This document shows positions 22,400-34,633 of a stretch of DNA of 64,000 nucleotides, one piece after another. The stretch is taken from NCBI GenBank assembly GCA_029204225.1, contig CM055102.1, positions 23,281,390 through 23,345,389 on the forward strand. The letters are read 5' to 3'. Position 1 is the first letter of the stretch. Each line of letters starts with the position of its first letter. The notes beneath the pieces are model-generated. The model ran no database searches. It was not told where the DNA came from and saw only the letters and a program-made list of their open reading frames with translations. This stretch comes from Diphasiastrum complanatum. Its lineage: Eukaryota > Streptophyta > Lycopodiopsida > Lycopodiales > Lycopodiaceae. The translations under genes were made by a program, and so were the position numbers.

Positions 22400-24800
22400 A
22401 AGCATGATAAGAGATGGAGAAGTGATTATAAGTACAAAAGAGCTAAAGATATTCAAAATAAAGTCTATGAAAAAAATGGTGAATATCAAAGAAAGTCCGA
22501 AAAATCAATGGTTTCAAATATTACAAGATTATTTGTAATAATTGGTATAATATGATATTAAGTCATCATACATATGAGATGCTTCATGATAATTACCATA
22601 AGAAATGTCCAAATAAATTGATATAATTATGATGATGTAGATGTATATAATATGATAGTTTTTTCTTTTAAAAATACAACAAAAACAGAAAATCCTAAAT
22701 TTGAAACAATATAAAAAGACTATTAGAAAAATATATCTATTCGAAATTGAAAAGAAAAAGAAAAAAAAATCACATAAACAATGGCATGACAATGAGATTA
22801 TTTAGAAAAATGACTATCATCCAAAGTTGTTACCTTGATCAACTAGACACATAATTTGGTGACATATTTTAATATGTGAATGGAGGATTAAAAAATTTAC
22901 GTATCAATGTGAACTTCATGTTTGAAATATATATGAGCAGCCTATGAAGATATTGTTTTAATAGAATATACAATATGCAATGACAATTTGAATGTAAGAT
23001 CCAATACAAACTCAAACATGGTGTGTGTTTATGGATGATATGCACAAATTTCAATGGTTATATTTTTACAACCTCAATTTGCCATATCTATCAAATACCT
23101 ATATTTTTTAAGCTTATAGTAAGGAAAAACTAGTGGTTCAACTACCATGAATTGAACAACTAACTTTAGTTTTATCACACAAATGTGTGAGAGGCTATCT
23201 TGAGAAAAATATTTCATCTTATTTGAGAAGGATATAATACACATCTTGGAAGGTGATACACTCTAAATGAAGATTGGAGGTAAAATATCCACACACATTA
23301 CACTTGCATCAATTAGACACAGTGGTGTATGCATCCATCTGATGAAAAATATGAGACCTTGCATTTCATGTCTACTTGCATTATGCATTGATTTGAAGAT
23401 GGGATGCAATGCTCTAATGCATGGGATGGGCATTTTTGTTGAATAGTGTCATGTGGGTGGTATTGAGGGGAAATATGAAGATTTGGAAGGGATAAAACAT
23501 TACCAGTGGGGAGGTGAGTGAAGGAAAAGAAAAAAAAAAAACACCTATTGATGATCATGGATCTATGTCAAAGACATTTTTATGAGAGTGAGAGATATTC
23601 ACAATGTGAATGACAAAGATCCAACTTTTAGAACCAGTTGCATTGCACACACTACATTATATGAAGAACTAGACACAAAGCTGAGAAACTGCATTCATAT
23701 CTTGTTACGACAATGAAGATTGCATCAACATTTCCCAACAATGCATGGTTTTGATGATGGGCATTACATTATGATTTGATGGGAGTGGGAGCATATTTTC
23801 TATAGACACGGGCTGGATGTAATGCAGAATTTTCATTCTGGATAAAGACAATGTTGCTGAAAGATCTAAAGGCTGAATCAATGGCCTTTGGATTCATGCT
23901 GCTGAATAATAATGTTAGCATCACACTATATTGTGTGTTGAGCCCATTAATTAACAAAGAAAACCTTGAGATGCTGAAAAGATGAAAAGATCGTAAGGCT
24001 AAATCAATGGCTTTATGATACAAAATCAAATGTCAAAGACCATTCCTTCTGTTCGCGGGGACGCTTCACATTTAAGTGGGAGGGAAACATGTGGTGCATT
24101 TTTCTGTTCAAAATTTTAAAATTTCAGCAACTACAATCATTGACGTTAATTTTCTAGAAGAAAATGTGCTAGATGTATCTCATGTGCACAAAATCTGCTA
24201 TTATGCCACTTTTTACTGATATACGAATATGGCTGTATTAAAGAGTAGCTATAAAATTCTATGGCAGGTTCAAATGTATCAAGTTGTCAAATGACAATTA
24301 TATCAAAAGAATTAGAGCTATTTTTAAGACTTTACTATTTTTAATAAGTTTGTTAAATAGCAATACTTATAAGTGACTCTGATGGACAAAAATATATATA
24401 GTTGTTAATGGTCATTATTTGCCATGTTGTAATTGATCAATGTATCTTATTTATATCATGATAAATAAAAGATGCCCAGGTACCTTTAAGGCACGGACTT
24501 AAGTTTCAAGGAAAGGTCCAAAGGCTAAGGGTCTTGCAAACAACGACAATCAAAGTTCAGTTCAAGACAAAGACAACCAATCAACGAAAAAACAACAATT
24601 TCTAAGAAGATCACTAACGACAATTGAAAACTTCAAGCTGCAACCAAGTAATGAAGTAACATTACAAATTAATAAGCTCTTGAAAAAAAAAATCGAAGAA
24701 TTCAAATTGGTCAGCTACTAATAGAGATAAAGCCATGCTACCAAAATGGCAGTTGGAATTGTAAATCAATGTAGTGTATGTCTCTACAGAAAATGAAAGA
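22400..24800. other. AT-rich DNA without recognisable genes
   Basis: About 2.4 kb with no gene, RNA or well-defined repeat recognised. Short open frames on both strands lack motifs. Confidence 0.4.
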
Positions 24801-25617
24801 CTAAAACATTACTGTTGCAGGTGCGGGCATGTCCACGATAACCTTGATTTTTGATGGGTCGGTAGAAATACTGTCCTTTGATATTATATGCCCGAGTACA
24901 ACCCCGCGAGTGACCCATATTTGACATTTATCAGGGTTTAGTGAGATGCCGAACCTACGACAACGAATGAAAATTTTCTCCAAGGCGTCTAGGTGCATAG
25001 CAGCGGAAGAATGTACACCTAGATCATCAAGATAAATCTCCACGACCCGATGTAACAGATCTTGAAAGGCCGGTTGCATGACCCGTTGGAAAGTTGAGGG
25101 GGCATTACATAAGCCAAAAGGCATAACATTATAGGCGTAAACGCCATTCTCTATGGCAAAAGCCGTTTTATGGCTACCATATTAGGACTATTTGAACAAG
25201 GAAATAACCGCTGAATCCATCCAAGAAGCTGGAAGCTTCAACTCTTGCCATTTCCTCTAATGTTTGGGTCGCTAAGGGCAAGGAAAAATGGTCTTTCTTC
25301 ATAACCACGTTAAGGTTCTTGAGGTCAACACAAATACGAAGCTTGCCATTTTTCTTGGGTACAACCACAATGGGTGATACCCAATCAGTATGTTGGACTT
25401 CATAAATGAAGCCAACATCAAGCAATTTCTTAATATCCTCATCGATCCTCTCACGATAGACTGGGTTACTACGGTAAGGTTTAGCCCTAACAGGCTTAGC
25501 ATTGTCTTCTAGAGGAATCTGATGTACTACTATTTCAGGGGGGATTCCTTTCATTCTGGTATAATTCCATGAAAATACATCCCTGTATTTGCGTAATATA
25601 GTTTCTAGATCAGACAA
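24801..25617 (-). pseudogene. Ty3/Gypsy reverse transcriptase, C-terminally cut
   Basis: Minus strand. VSPIVVVPKKNGKLRICVDL begins the RT fingers, MPFGLCNAPSTFQRVM is the conserved Gypsy motif, and the catalytic box reads VEIYLDDLGVHS (YLDD, active-site Asp pair present). It continues to NPDKCQIW, VVLGHIISKDSISTDPSKI and MPAPAT, then breaks at a stop where intact elements continue with RNase H. A frame break falls near 25170. RNase H and integrase are absent, so the element is truncated here. Confidence 0.92.
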
Positions 25618-25847
25618 TTGGGTTGATGACAGATGTGCATTAACATGAACTATGTGATCTATGTCCTCGTCAGGATCTTTAAGGTTTACTGGAATTGTCT
25701 TAGCGGGTCCTTCAAAGGAATTGGAACTTGGTGTAGGTTCCCGATGTGGCTACGGTAACTAGATAACAACGTCATCCAGTGTAAAGTCTTTGAACTTCTG
25801 TGGAAGATCGAAAGGTAGGTCCACAAAATGTTCTAGGACTTTATGAA

Positions 25848-26450
25848 TCATTTGAGTTGATTCTTTACAGACGTGGAAGCTTTGTTAGACTGTTTGTTGT
25901 TTGTCCCCTCTGACAAGGGCTTGATTGGCTGTTTAAGCTTGGCACGCATATGTTTTTTATGCTCAATTAATTTTGTATCAATAATTCTATTTTTTTGTAA
26001 CCGAGGTTTTTGTGATTTTTGAATAGGTGGTGTTGTGGCCTCACTTACCATATCGGCGTCGATTGTATCCCAGACTTCGTCGGGATACACATCCCAAGTA
26101 TATACGTTGGATTTGGGCCTATATGCTTGTGTGTCTGGTACTTTGGATGTTAGTTGGATATGAGCCAACGGTCCTGGTGACTTGATCTCCTTAGGAATGA
26201 CTTTGGACGGATAACGTTGAGCATCTAGATAGTGGAGTACATGATCATCCGTCATTTCGACATCATCCATGGAAAGAATACCTTCTTCCAAAACATGGGC
26301 AGTAGAGACACTAGGTTCTCCTGGGCACCAAGCTATAGGAATGGGGTCTATCATCATAAGCGGGATGATGGGTGTGTCAATGTCTGTAGAAGATGGGAGA
26401 ATATCCACATCTTCTGCAGCCGTTTCGATACGACATCTTTTACAAGTAGA
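25848..26450 (-). pseudogene. Protease-to-RT linker of the Gypsy element
   Basis: Open minus-strand frame (about 200 codons) with acidic and Lys-rich stretches, such as WDVYPDEVWDTIDADM and KKHMRAKLKQPIKPL, in the position of the protease-RT spacer. No catalytic motif. Its upstream end merges into unrelated DNA near 26450. Confidence 0.55.
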
Positions 26451-27350
26451 GGTGAGAAAGTCCTCCAAATCCAAGGTAGAGCCTCCAAAAGTCCTCCAAG
26501 CAACTTGCAAGCTTCAAGATGCTTCCCAACTCCAAGCTAGGATGCCTCCACCTGCAAGTAAGGATCTGCAAGCCTCCAAGGATCTCTCCTCCACCTGTGT
26601 CCCTACTCTTTAAACACAAAGATAGATAACAAGCTGGCCTCAAGTATTCACCACCCAACCATAGCTAGATCCAAGCTCCAACAAAGACCTATCTAGCACC
26701 CCCTTGCTAACCATAAACAAATCACAAGCATACCACAACATTCCATAGCATACTCAAGATCCAATCCCTACTTATGTCCCATACCATAAGCAGGATCCAA
26801 ACCTCAAGCATACTACCACAAGAAAGCACTCTACACACTAGTAGCAACACTAGAGCATAAGCCAAGCAAACAAGAGAGATCTCTCTCCTCCACAATGGGT
26901 GCCCTACTACCCTCATATAGATGGCCCATGGACCCCTCCAATGCACTATGGAGTTCCATGCTCATCCAATGAGAGAGAGAGAAGCCTAGGGGAGTTAAAG
27001 AATCTCCAAGAGCCTCCATAGGCTTATGGAATGTCAAGAGACTCCTTCCATAACCTATGACTCTTTGAATGCCTTTCTTGTGGGAGTTGGAAACTCAATG
27101 GACACTTTAGAAGGGTGCCCTCCTACTAGGTCCCATTGCCCAAGTTGTGCAAGTATACTTTGGTCCTAGACCAATAAAGTGATATGGTTCAAGGTTGAGG
27201 CCCAAGGTTTAGAAAAATAGTCATCCAATGACTTTCTAACACCTCACTAGGTTCCATCCAATGACTATTAGGGGTCTGAAGTACTGCTAGTTACATAGGT
27301 ATGTAACAACATCGATTGAATCCGCATAGTCCACGGTGGCTAGTGCATGA
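26451..27350. mobile_element. Probable insertion splitting protease from linker
   Basis: About 0.9 kb of non-coding DNA, rich in CCTCCAA and TCCAAG repeats at its left end, interrupts the Gypsy pol frame: protease-side sequence ends at about 27355 and linker sequence resumes at about 26450. No clean LTR termini or target duplication were found, so the insert type is unknown. Confidence 0.45.
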
Positions 27351-27529
27351 CCCCAATTGATTATGTCTGTGGTTCATGTATAGTAGCCTTTTGGTTGGAT
27401 CGGGACACTATCTGATTCGTCATATGTTGTAGAAGACCAATCATCGTACACCTTGGCAGGCTTGACATGGCCATTTGAGTCAACAGTGACTCGTTTATCA
27501 TGGTTGCCAAAGCTAATTTTGGTGCTCTT

Positions 27530-28015
27530 CTAGTCTTGGACAACACCTGCCATCTGGAGCCAGGGTGTACCAAGAAGGAGCTTATACGTATTGGCATCTT
27601 CTGGTAGGTCTAAGATGACACAATTGATGATAAACTTGACACCTGCTATTCGAACTTTTATATTTGATAAATGACCAACAGGGTCAGTAACTCGTTGATC
27701 AGCCATACGAAGTTTATAACGTGGTTGATCGAGGGTATTGAAGCCCCATGACTTTGCCAATGACAAAGCCATTATATTAACGCCTGATCCGCTATCGAGG
27801 ATAGCAGATATCGGGGGATAATCTTTATAGGACAAAGGTAGTGTGATGTTATTCCCCTTAGCAACACCTATATTCATCAGATTCATAGGAATCTGAGGAA
27901 TTTCTGGAATCTCTTCTGGTTTTCGCTGTTCATCAGGGATAGGAAGCAGTTGAAAACTACGATGGATATAGCGTCGAAGTCTGGTGAAGGATTTGATCAC
28001 ACTATGGAACAACAT
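27530..28015 (-). pseudogene. Gypsy aspartic protease
   Basis: Retroviral-type aspartic protease: PPISAILDSGSGVNIMALSL contains the DSG active-site triad, followed by LRMADQRVTDPVGHL and KLLLGTPWLQMAGV, as in Gag-Asp proteases of plant Gypsy elements. A stop follows, with coding-like sequence continuing to about 27360. It cleaves the polyprotein in intact elements. Confidence 0.85.
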
Positions 28016-28054
28016 GGTGAGTTGAGCTTGCAGGAGGTCAGAAAATACTTCAAG

Positions 28055-29144
28055 TCAATATAGGGATTGCTCCTTTCTGGGAATATGAGCTGATAACAAA
28101 CTTTCCATATGTTCTTCTTCTCGCAAAAATTCATCTCGAAATTTGTTGTATTGCCTTTGTTCCACCTTTGGGTCTGGGTAATCTTTTGGTAATGTGGAGG
28201 CCGTCAAATGGCTTTCATGTGGGTCAGCTGATTGTCCATGGTTTTGCTGGTGTTCTTGATGTTGGCGTTGTGCTCTAGTAAGAACTCTAACAGGTTCGTA
28301 TGTGATATGACGTGTTCGAAGGATCATGTTAAGTTGTTTAGGATAGTCTTTGAAGCTGTGTTTGCGAACACAGTCACGACATTCCGCATGGTATTGGTTT
28401 TTGACTTTATAGTCGGCCATGAAATGTCCTGTTTCACCACAGATAAAACAACGGTTGCTCATTGGTCCGGTGGCGATAGCGTAACCATCTTGGATGGCTA
28501 GTTGTGTTGGGTTTTCTGGTGGTGTGGAATACTCAGCTTGTTTGCACAAACATGAGTTGTCGGTTTGATACTGGTGATGGCTAGATGATGGAATTGATGT
28601 ATCATGATGATATGATTGATCGTAGGAGTTTTCTACCAGGTGTGTGTGGGCAAACTCTCGAGGATGTCTATGTTTTTGTGCTCCTAGATCCTGTTGTCCT
28701 CATGGTGGTGGTCCTAAGAGTGCCAGTTGTGGTTGAGGTTCATGTCTAGGTTGTCTGGGCAACTCTTGTATATGGATCTGGTTGTTTCGTGGTGGATAGG
28801 ACATGCGTTGTTGCTGTGAAACAAATGGTTGTCGAGGAGGTTAACAATGTCCTCCTGATTGGTTGTGAGGCTGATGGGTTATAATAGCAATAAAGGGAGG
28901 TATGACCCATAAAGTCGCAGCTTTCACATTTGATCAGGGAGGTATCTGGGACCGGTTGGTATGAACGGCACTCATTGCCAGTGTGTGTACCTTGGCAGTG
29001 AGGGCACCACGTGTTCTCTCGTCTATGGTGGATTTGGCCAGTGGGTAACTGACCTGGCATCGAACTTTGGATAGACTTAGGAATGTTTTGAAACTCTTTT
29101 GTGAGTTTCTCCATCTGTTGGTGTTGCTGATTAAGCAACTCCAT
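28055..29144 (-). pseudogene. Gypsy Gag C-terminal part with altered zinc knuckle
   Basis: Two minus-strand frames. The first (28746-29144) has HHRRENTWCPHCQGTHTGNE, a Cys/His cluster, and a second, CESCDFMGHTSLYC. The second (28055-28549) has RCFICGETGHFMADYKVKNQ, a CX2CX4HX4C knuckle whose last Cys is Tyr, then CRDCVRKHSF. The frames are broken near 28700-28850. Confidence 0.7.
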
Positions 29145-29281
29145 CTATGTTTTCCATAATTGTTCTCGTGTGTCATCGTTTGGTCGAGCTTCTTGGATGA
29201 CAAGATGTGCTCTCCGTTCACGTGGTTCATCCACATCTGAGCCCTCGTCTTCTTCCCAAATGGCATCAGACATGGCCTGTT

Positions 29282-29986
29282 TCAATGATGTATATCATCA
29301 TTGGAACAAAGTTCACGTCGTATCCATCGTGGGAGTCCAACGAGAAACCAAATGATGAGCATGGACTCAGTAGGTTGCTCTTGTACCTGACTTTTTAAGT
29401 GTTTAAATCGTTCAACGTAGTCACGTACTTTTTCGTCTTTTGTCATTTTGATATTAGTTAGTTTGACAAAGGGACTTTCTATCAAGCAAAAAGGCTTGAA
29501 CCGTTTGATGAAGGCCTCTTTCAAGAGTAACCAGTCACGTTTATCTTCACGATTGAAGTTAAAAAACCACTCTCGTGCGCGATCGATCATGGTCATCGAG
29601 AAGAGCTGGACCATGGCCTTTGGTGATGTCTCGTCGTAGACGTCACAGGCGTTCTCAAAGACTTGGAGAAATCTTTGAGGATCAGTGTTACCATTGTACT
29701 TAGGTAAGTCTAGCTTTGGGGTCTTTTTTTCAGTACGTGGAACATTATTTGCGAAAGCTCCATTTAAGTGAGCTCGTGCATGTGAGGATTCGGTAGCATG
29801 AAATTGTGATCGCTCGTATGGAGCTTCATAACGCATAGGTTCCCATCTGTCGAATGGGTTTGTGGATGTCTCTTGGTCTTGGGATTTCATCCGGGAATAC
29901 CTGTTAAATCGAGCCTGTTCGGTGGATGGGGAGACCATCTCTGGTGGATAGTCCTCTGTAGTATTCGGATCATAAGGGCGATCCAT
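29282..29986 (-). pseudogene. Gypsy Gag capsid part
   Basis: Minus-strand frame of 234 codons starting MDRPYDPNTTEDYPPEM. The retrotransposon gag core is clear: LPKYNGNTDPQRFLQVFENA, AREWFFNFNREDKRDWLLLK and FIKRFKPF, then DYVERFKHL and WFLVGLPRWIRREL. It forms the capsid of the element. It is intact over its own length, but the element lacks RNase H and integrase. Confidence 0.88.
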
Positions 29987-29989
29987 GAC

Positions 29990-30660
29990 AGCTCGTAGAG
30001 TGTCGTAGGATTGTGGAAATAAGACCGTGCACTCTGGTTACGGTGGATACGGTTGTTGGAATGCGATTGTTGTGGTCTGTGGTTGTCGATTGAGGTCTAT
30101 TGCGGTCTATTGCGGTTTATTGCAGTCTATTGCGGGCTGTGACGGTTGTGTGCGGGTGATGGCAGTCGTTGAAGGTCATATGAGTCATAGGCCGTAATAT
30201 GGCGGCGGATGGTGGTCGATTGGGCTGGACCGTCGATGGCAGTTTGTTGTAGTTGTAGGAGTCATAGGCCGTAATATGGCGGTGGATTGCGGTCAAGGGC
30301 AGTTGTGGCTCTCGTGGTAGGCCGTAAGATGCGGTTGTGAAAATCTGTGTCGAGTTGTTACGGTTGTGGAGGTTGTGTCGATAATTTTACGGTCTGTTAA
30401 TGGTTGTCGGAAGTCGTTGGTGGTCGTTTATGGTGGAGGATTACGGCTGTGACGGTTGTTTGTGGGTTGTTAATGATGATGAAGGAGTCGTAGTCCGTAA
30501 TATTGCAGTCTGCTGCGGGCTGTGACGGTGCGGTGTATTCGTAGCAGGTCGTAAGATGGCTGGTGTAAAGGTCACGAAGGGTTAGGAATGGTTGATGGAG
30601 GTCGATGGCGGTTGTTTGCGGGTGGCTACGGTCATGGTGGGCGATGTGCATCCTTGTCTG
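29990..30660 (-). repeat. Repeat-rich, strand-skewed leader of the Gypsy element
   Basis: The plus strand is extremely rich in G and T (C/A-rich on the element strand). GTCTATTGCGG is repeated in tandem at 30095-30145. AGTCATAGGCCGTAATATGG(C)GG appears at about 30181 and 30250, with a variant GTCGTAGTCCGTAATATTG at 30487. It lies directly upstream of gag and is best read as the element's untranslated leader. Confidence 0.65.
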
Positions 30661-31184
30661 GCCCAAAATCCCAACATATATTTCTTTAAAGTTGGAAGGG
30701 TGTCTTTCACTTTGTAAGGTAACTTTATCAGATATGGTGTGTGAGATTCATTTATTCTATTAGAACCATGGCGTATAGCATGAGTACTTGACTTGATTTC
30801 ACTTGATCGTATGGTTTTGAGATGGGTTGCTCAATTATTTCCCTCACGGTGCTGAAGGGGCCGACGCACCTTGTTTTTTAGGTGTTCGGGTGCTCATCTC
30901 CCAAGGTCCGTGTGTTTTAACGGATGGCTTGGGCGGGGTGTTCCAAGTGACATGTTGTCAAATAATATAGCATCGCTTCTATGTTGCAAGAGGGTCAATA
31001 ATGATCAACATCAAACACACAGTAAGGTAGTGAAATAGTGATTCATGGCCTATATTTCTCATGCAATCGTAAATTCAAAAATTAATAGGATCATGAAACA
31101 TGCATGTCATATGAGTTTCAAAAAGGATCTTTACCATAAACACAATTAACTGTGAGCACAGACGTTAGCATTCTACATCCTGCT
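30661..31184. other. Possible LTR remnant and spacer
   Basis: Sequence upstream of the Gypsy leader, in the place where its 5' LTR should lie. No second copy exists in the window to confirm this, and no primer site was convincing. Confidence 0.35.
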
Positions 31185-31665
31185 ACAATGGGCTACTAGA
31201 TGCAAAAACAGTCTAATAGAATGTTTATGCTAAGTATAATCATAGCTTAAGTGTTCTTATGCCCAACAAGATCTTATAAATTAGTTCATACTTAGAAAAA
31301 CAAAAATGAGTACAGTCCATCGAAGAGATTAGAAATGGTTGTGTGTGGTATTGCTGAAAAATGGATTTAGTCATAAGTTTAGTTATGAAATAGATTGAAA
31401 GAGCAATATGACAACGCAACTTCCTCAGGCGTTAAAGACAGCCATCGTCTGATCAGAAACTGAGAAGTCGTAGACGTCCGTGTTCTGAACAAAGTGAGTG
31501 AACAAATTTTATCAAATAGCAATGAAGTGCATTCAAATCACAACAAGCATTCATCTACATTATACAAAGATAGAAAAGCGTGTTGCTGCTATATTAGACT
31601 GAAGCACAACAAAATAGCAGTTACAATCCAATTGACGGAGCCCAAAAGACGGGATGGTTGGTCAA
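31185..31665 (-). mobile_element. LTR fragment related to the 40.7-42.2 kb LTR
   Basis: The reverse complement matches 41700-42130: both share AGAACACGGACGTCTA, a GATCAGACGATGGCTGTCTT block, TGCTTGTTGTGATT and a CAGAACACATAAA-like stretch. The terminal parts of the LTR are missing or diverged. Probably a truncated or solo LTR in minus orientation. Confidence 0.75.
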
Positions 31666-33105
31666 TGAGCTACCATACAACATTGATCACGGACTAAGAC
31701 AGATAGAAGATGGAGCCATCTCACAACTTAAGCAAGATAAGACACAATTGGTGGCTGATTTCAATCAACAACAGCACCAGATACATGATCTCAATGCACA
31801 AATCTAGTATCAACAGCACATGATTAGCCGCCTCCAACAACAAATCCAGCTGAAAGACCAAGACATCTCCACTCTGCAAAATACCATGATCAACCTTACT
31901 ATGGAGCATGATGAAGCCTTGGTAGCAGCAACAGCCGCACGTTCCTCTATGAAGGACTAGCAAGAACAGGTCAAATTCACAGATTTTGCACCTCCAGCTA
32001 TTCCCGATCCACAACATGAACATACCTTGGCAACTGAAGCACCTTCAATAAGACACAGGATCACTCCAAATGCGCCTAGCAAGGATCTGCTGGTGTCTCA
32101 AGAGTTTGCCAAGAAATTTCAACCCAAAGAACGAGGCGGATACATTCTTCCGAACCTCGACGGCTGCCAAACCCATAAAGAAGTAGTGAAACTCCTTGCT
32201 CCACAACCAGCATGGTGCCATGAACTGTTTCTGCAAAGCAAAACCTCCATGGCACGGTATCTTGACGCACCAGTCTATATGCGCATCAATTCCTATTATT
32301 ATCCAATAGGTCATTGAGAGCCATTTGCTGACACGAAGGTTAGAAACAAGATTTATTGGCCCAAGCTAATAGGTGTGAATATCGGCAACCCAGCTAACGA
32401 CATGATTACAAATTTTCGCGTCTTCTACCAACAACACCATGGCAATCCCAATTGTGATGTGAGATATTTGGCGGATAATTGCGGCCTGGTGGCATTTTTG
32501 ACAGAGTTACAAGGATATTGGGATCGTGGACTACCATCAATTGCCCTTGATATCAATCAACCCTTAAGACTGAAGCTGACCACATCAACGTAGTGCGGCT
32601 TTACTACAGGGCATCCCTCAATTCGGCACTCCATGTTGATATGATCGAGCTATGGAAGACCCATGGATTTCTGCAAGGTATACTACATTACTATACCCCA
32701 AGGCCGTTCTAACCAATTACGCTCGCAAATGATGGAAGGGATCAGCAAAAAGATCTACCAAACATGCCAACAACAATCATATATGCAATCAAGATCAGGG
32801 AGTCAACTCTAGAAGATATAGAAATATTCATCATTCAAATATTATGGCAAGAAAGTATGTTCTAAAAGCTTCAACTCCCTACAAGTTATGTTAGTGCATC
32901 AAATAATATCCCTCTATACAAGCAAGGCATTGTTCCCCTTATGTGGATAAGACAGTTAGCTTCAAGAGAAAAATGGTTTACTTTCAAGAATGCAACTTTG
33001 CCTAAAGAGAAATGGATGAAGGAAAAAGTGCAAGTCATTAAGAAAGCAAGATCCCAAGTAAGGGAAAGCTCTCTATCTCTTTCCTACTTGATCTTACTTC
33101 TATGA
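31630..33105 (+). pseudogene. Large unrecognised protein with N-terminal coiled coil
   Basis: One reading frame runs from about 31630 to 32590 with in-frame stops at 31805 (TAG), 31958 (TAG) and 32315 (TGA). After a single frame change near 32560-32590 it continues to 33103, with stops at 32710 and 32863 (both TAA). All five stops fit loss of Gln or Arg codons by C-to-T. The N-terminal part is Gln-rich with heptad character (QLKQDKTQLVADFNQQQHQI, ISRLQQQIQLKDQDI). The rest is globular in composition: GGYILPNLDGCQTHKEVVKL, NKIYWPKLIGVNIGNPANDM, NVVRLYYRASLNSALHVDM, WKTHGFLQGILHYYTPRPF, WFTFKNATLPKEKWM. Total about 480 codons. I do not recognise the family; a Gag-like protein of an unfamiliar element or a host gene are both possible. 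Confidence 0.55.
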
Positions 33106-33246
33106 TAAATGTACAAAATCTCTTGTATAATACTCATTGATTTTGTTCTTTAGAAACAACAGGCCAAAATTTCAAATGCTCATAAGGCTTTTCAAGTAGC
33201 CAACACCCAATAAAAAATTAACACAACACATGCTTTTCCGATAGAA

Positions 33247-33361
33247 CTTGCAAGTGGACATCCAACGATGGGTTGCCATATGGCACATGCACGTTCCGGT
33301 AAAATTTGCATGTGTCATGTGACATCCTATCATTGGTTGTCCACATCCACATTCCATCGGC
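33247..33361 (+). repeat. Diverged two-unit repeat, about 58 bases
   Basis: Units 33247-33299 and 33307-33361 share TGCA(A/T)GTG, GACATCC, AT(G/T)GGTTG and TTCC motifs in the same order. Confidence 0.5.
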
Positions 33362-33556
33362 AATATGAACTAACAAAAGTCTATACGTCCAAAAAAAATA
33401 TCCCACAGGTGGTGGAAACCACAATAAAACCAAAAAGAAAACATAAAAAATCGCAAGAAAAGCCGAAGAAAATGTTGCAAAATAAAGAGGAAGGCCCCCG
33501 TCCAAGGGCCTTTTGGGGCATTCCCAAGTAGTGTGGAAGCCCTTGCACCAAGCCTT

Positions 33557-33722
33557 TCCCTGTAACAAGTACCACAAAAAAATGTTGGATATTCTTAGCC
33601 ATGCAAAGCGCAAGTCCTCTTGGCTCTATGCTCTTCGCATCATTTGTAGCTCCCCTGTAACAAGTACCACAAAATTTTGGATAGTCTGAGCCATGCAAAG
33701 CACAAGTCCTCAAGGATCTATC
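33557..33722 (+). repeat. Direct repeat of about 70 bases, period 96
   Basis: CCTGTAACAAGTACCACAAA, TTGGATA(T/G)T and AGCCATGCAAAGC(G/A)CAAGTC occur in both 33557-33625 and 33653-33722. Confidence 0.85.
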
Positions 33723-34633
33723 AAGGAGTCTTCCTCCCTAGTTTCTTCTTATTCAATGGGTTCACAACCCAAGAAGTTATAAACAGCTCTTCTCAAAATA
33801 CTTCAGAATTTTTTTTCAGCAATGAATATGTTGGACTGACAGCAGTTCACAGAAGACTTTTTCCCAAAAGTGTTGCAATCTCTTCAAGACAATAACATGA
33901 GAACCATTCAAACCATTCCTGGCCAGCTATTCCTGATTAACCCATCTTTACTAGTAGATGGAAGCTAGAACTGTACTGATAAGACTGTATAAAACAAAAT
34001 TGGAATAGATGTGAATATTAAAGCTCTCAAATCTTCCTACCGAAGTTCTCTTTTTTATGAAAATTTTAAATCCATGATTCCTGATCATGAACTGAACAAT
34101 ACACTGACTGAACCCAAAAGGAAAAATGTTCCAATAAAGTTCTGAATCTAAACAATATTTGGGGCTCTTGCAAGATGGCACGGTTTCAGCTCTAGAATGA
34201 AATTTTTACTGGGGTACTTCTAAAAATATGAACTGCGGCTACTTGCAAGCCAAGCTGTAAAACACAAAAATCTCCTCGAAAAACTGAGATGTGGAGCCAA
34301 CAAGAAGTTTATCATACACTTCCATGTACTGGCTCTGTGTTTTGTTCTGTCGGCCGCTACAGTTTTTCTGCTCCAAGTGTTGAAATAAGTTGGACAGCTC
34401 TGCACATGAGAGTATAGGTACAGGTCTTAGATGAATTTGAACGAGTCTGTCACATCTCAAAAGCTAAATTCACAGAAGTTAGCCTTGCATTTGAATACAT
34501 ACACAGATCTCTAAGTATGAGCCTAGATTGAATCAATTGCATCATGTACATCTAATCTTCCAGCAATCAGATCAATCTCCAAACAACCTTATGTGGACCT
34601 TCAAATAGAGTGATGAATTATGCAGGACTCTGA
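33723..34633. other. Intergenic, downstream of the zinc-finger gene
   Basis: No gene recognised. It contains the 3' flank of the minus-strand C2H2 gene; short frames lack motifs. Confidence 0.4.

Noticed and set aside
30640..30670. Gypsy primer-binding site near 30660
   Set aside because: The sequence GGGATTTTGGGCC does not match a tRNA 3' end that I can name with confidence.
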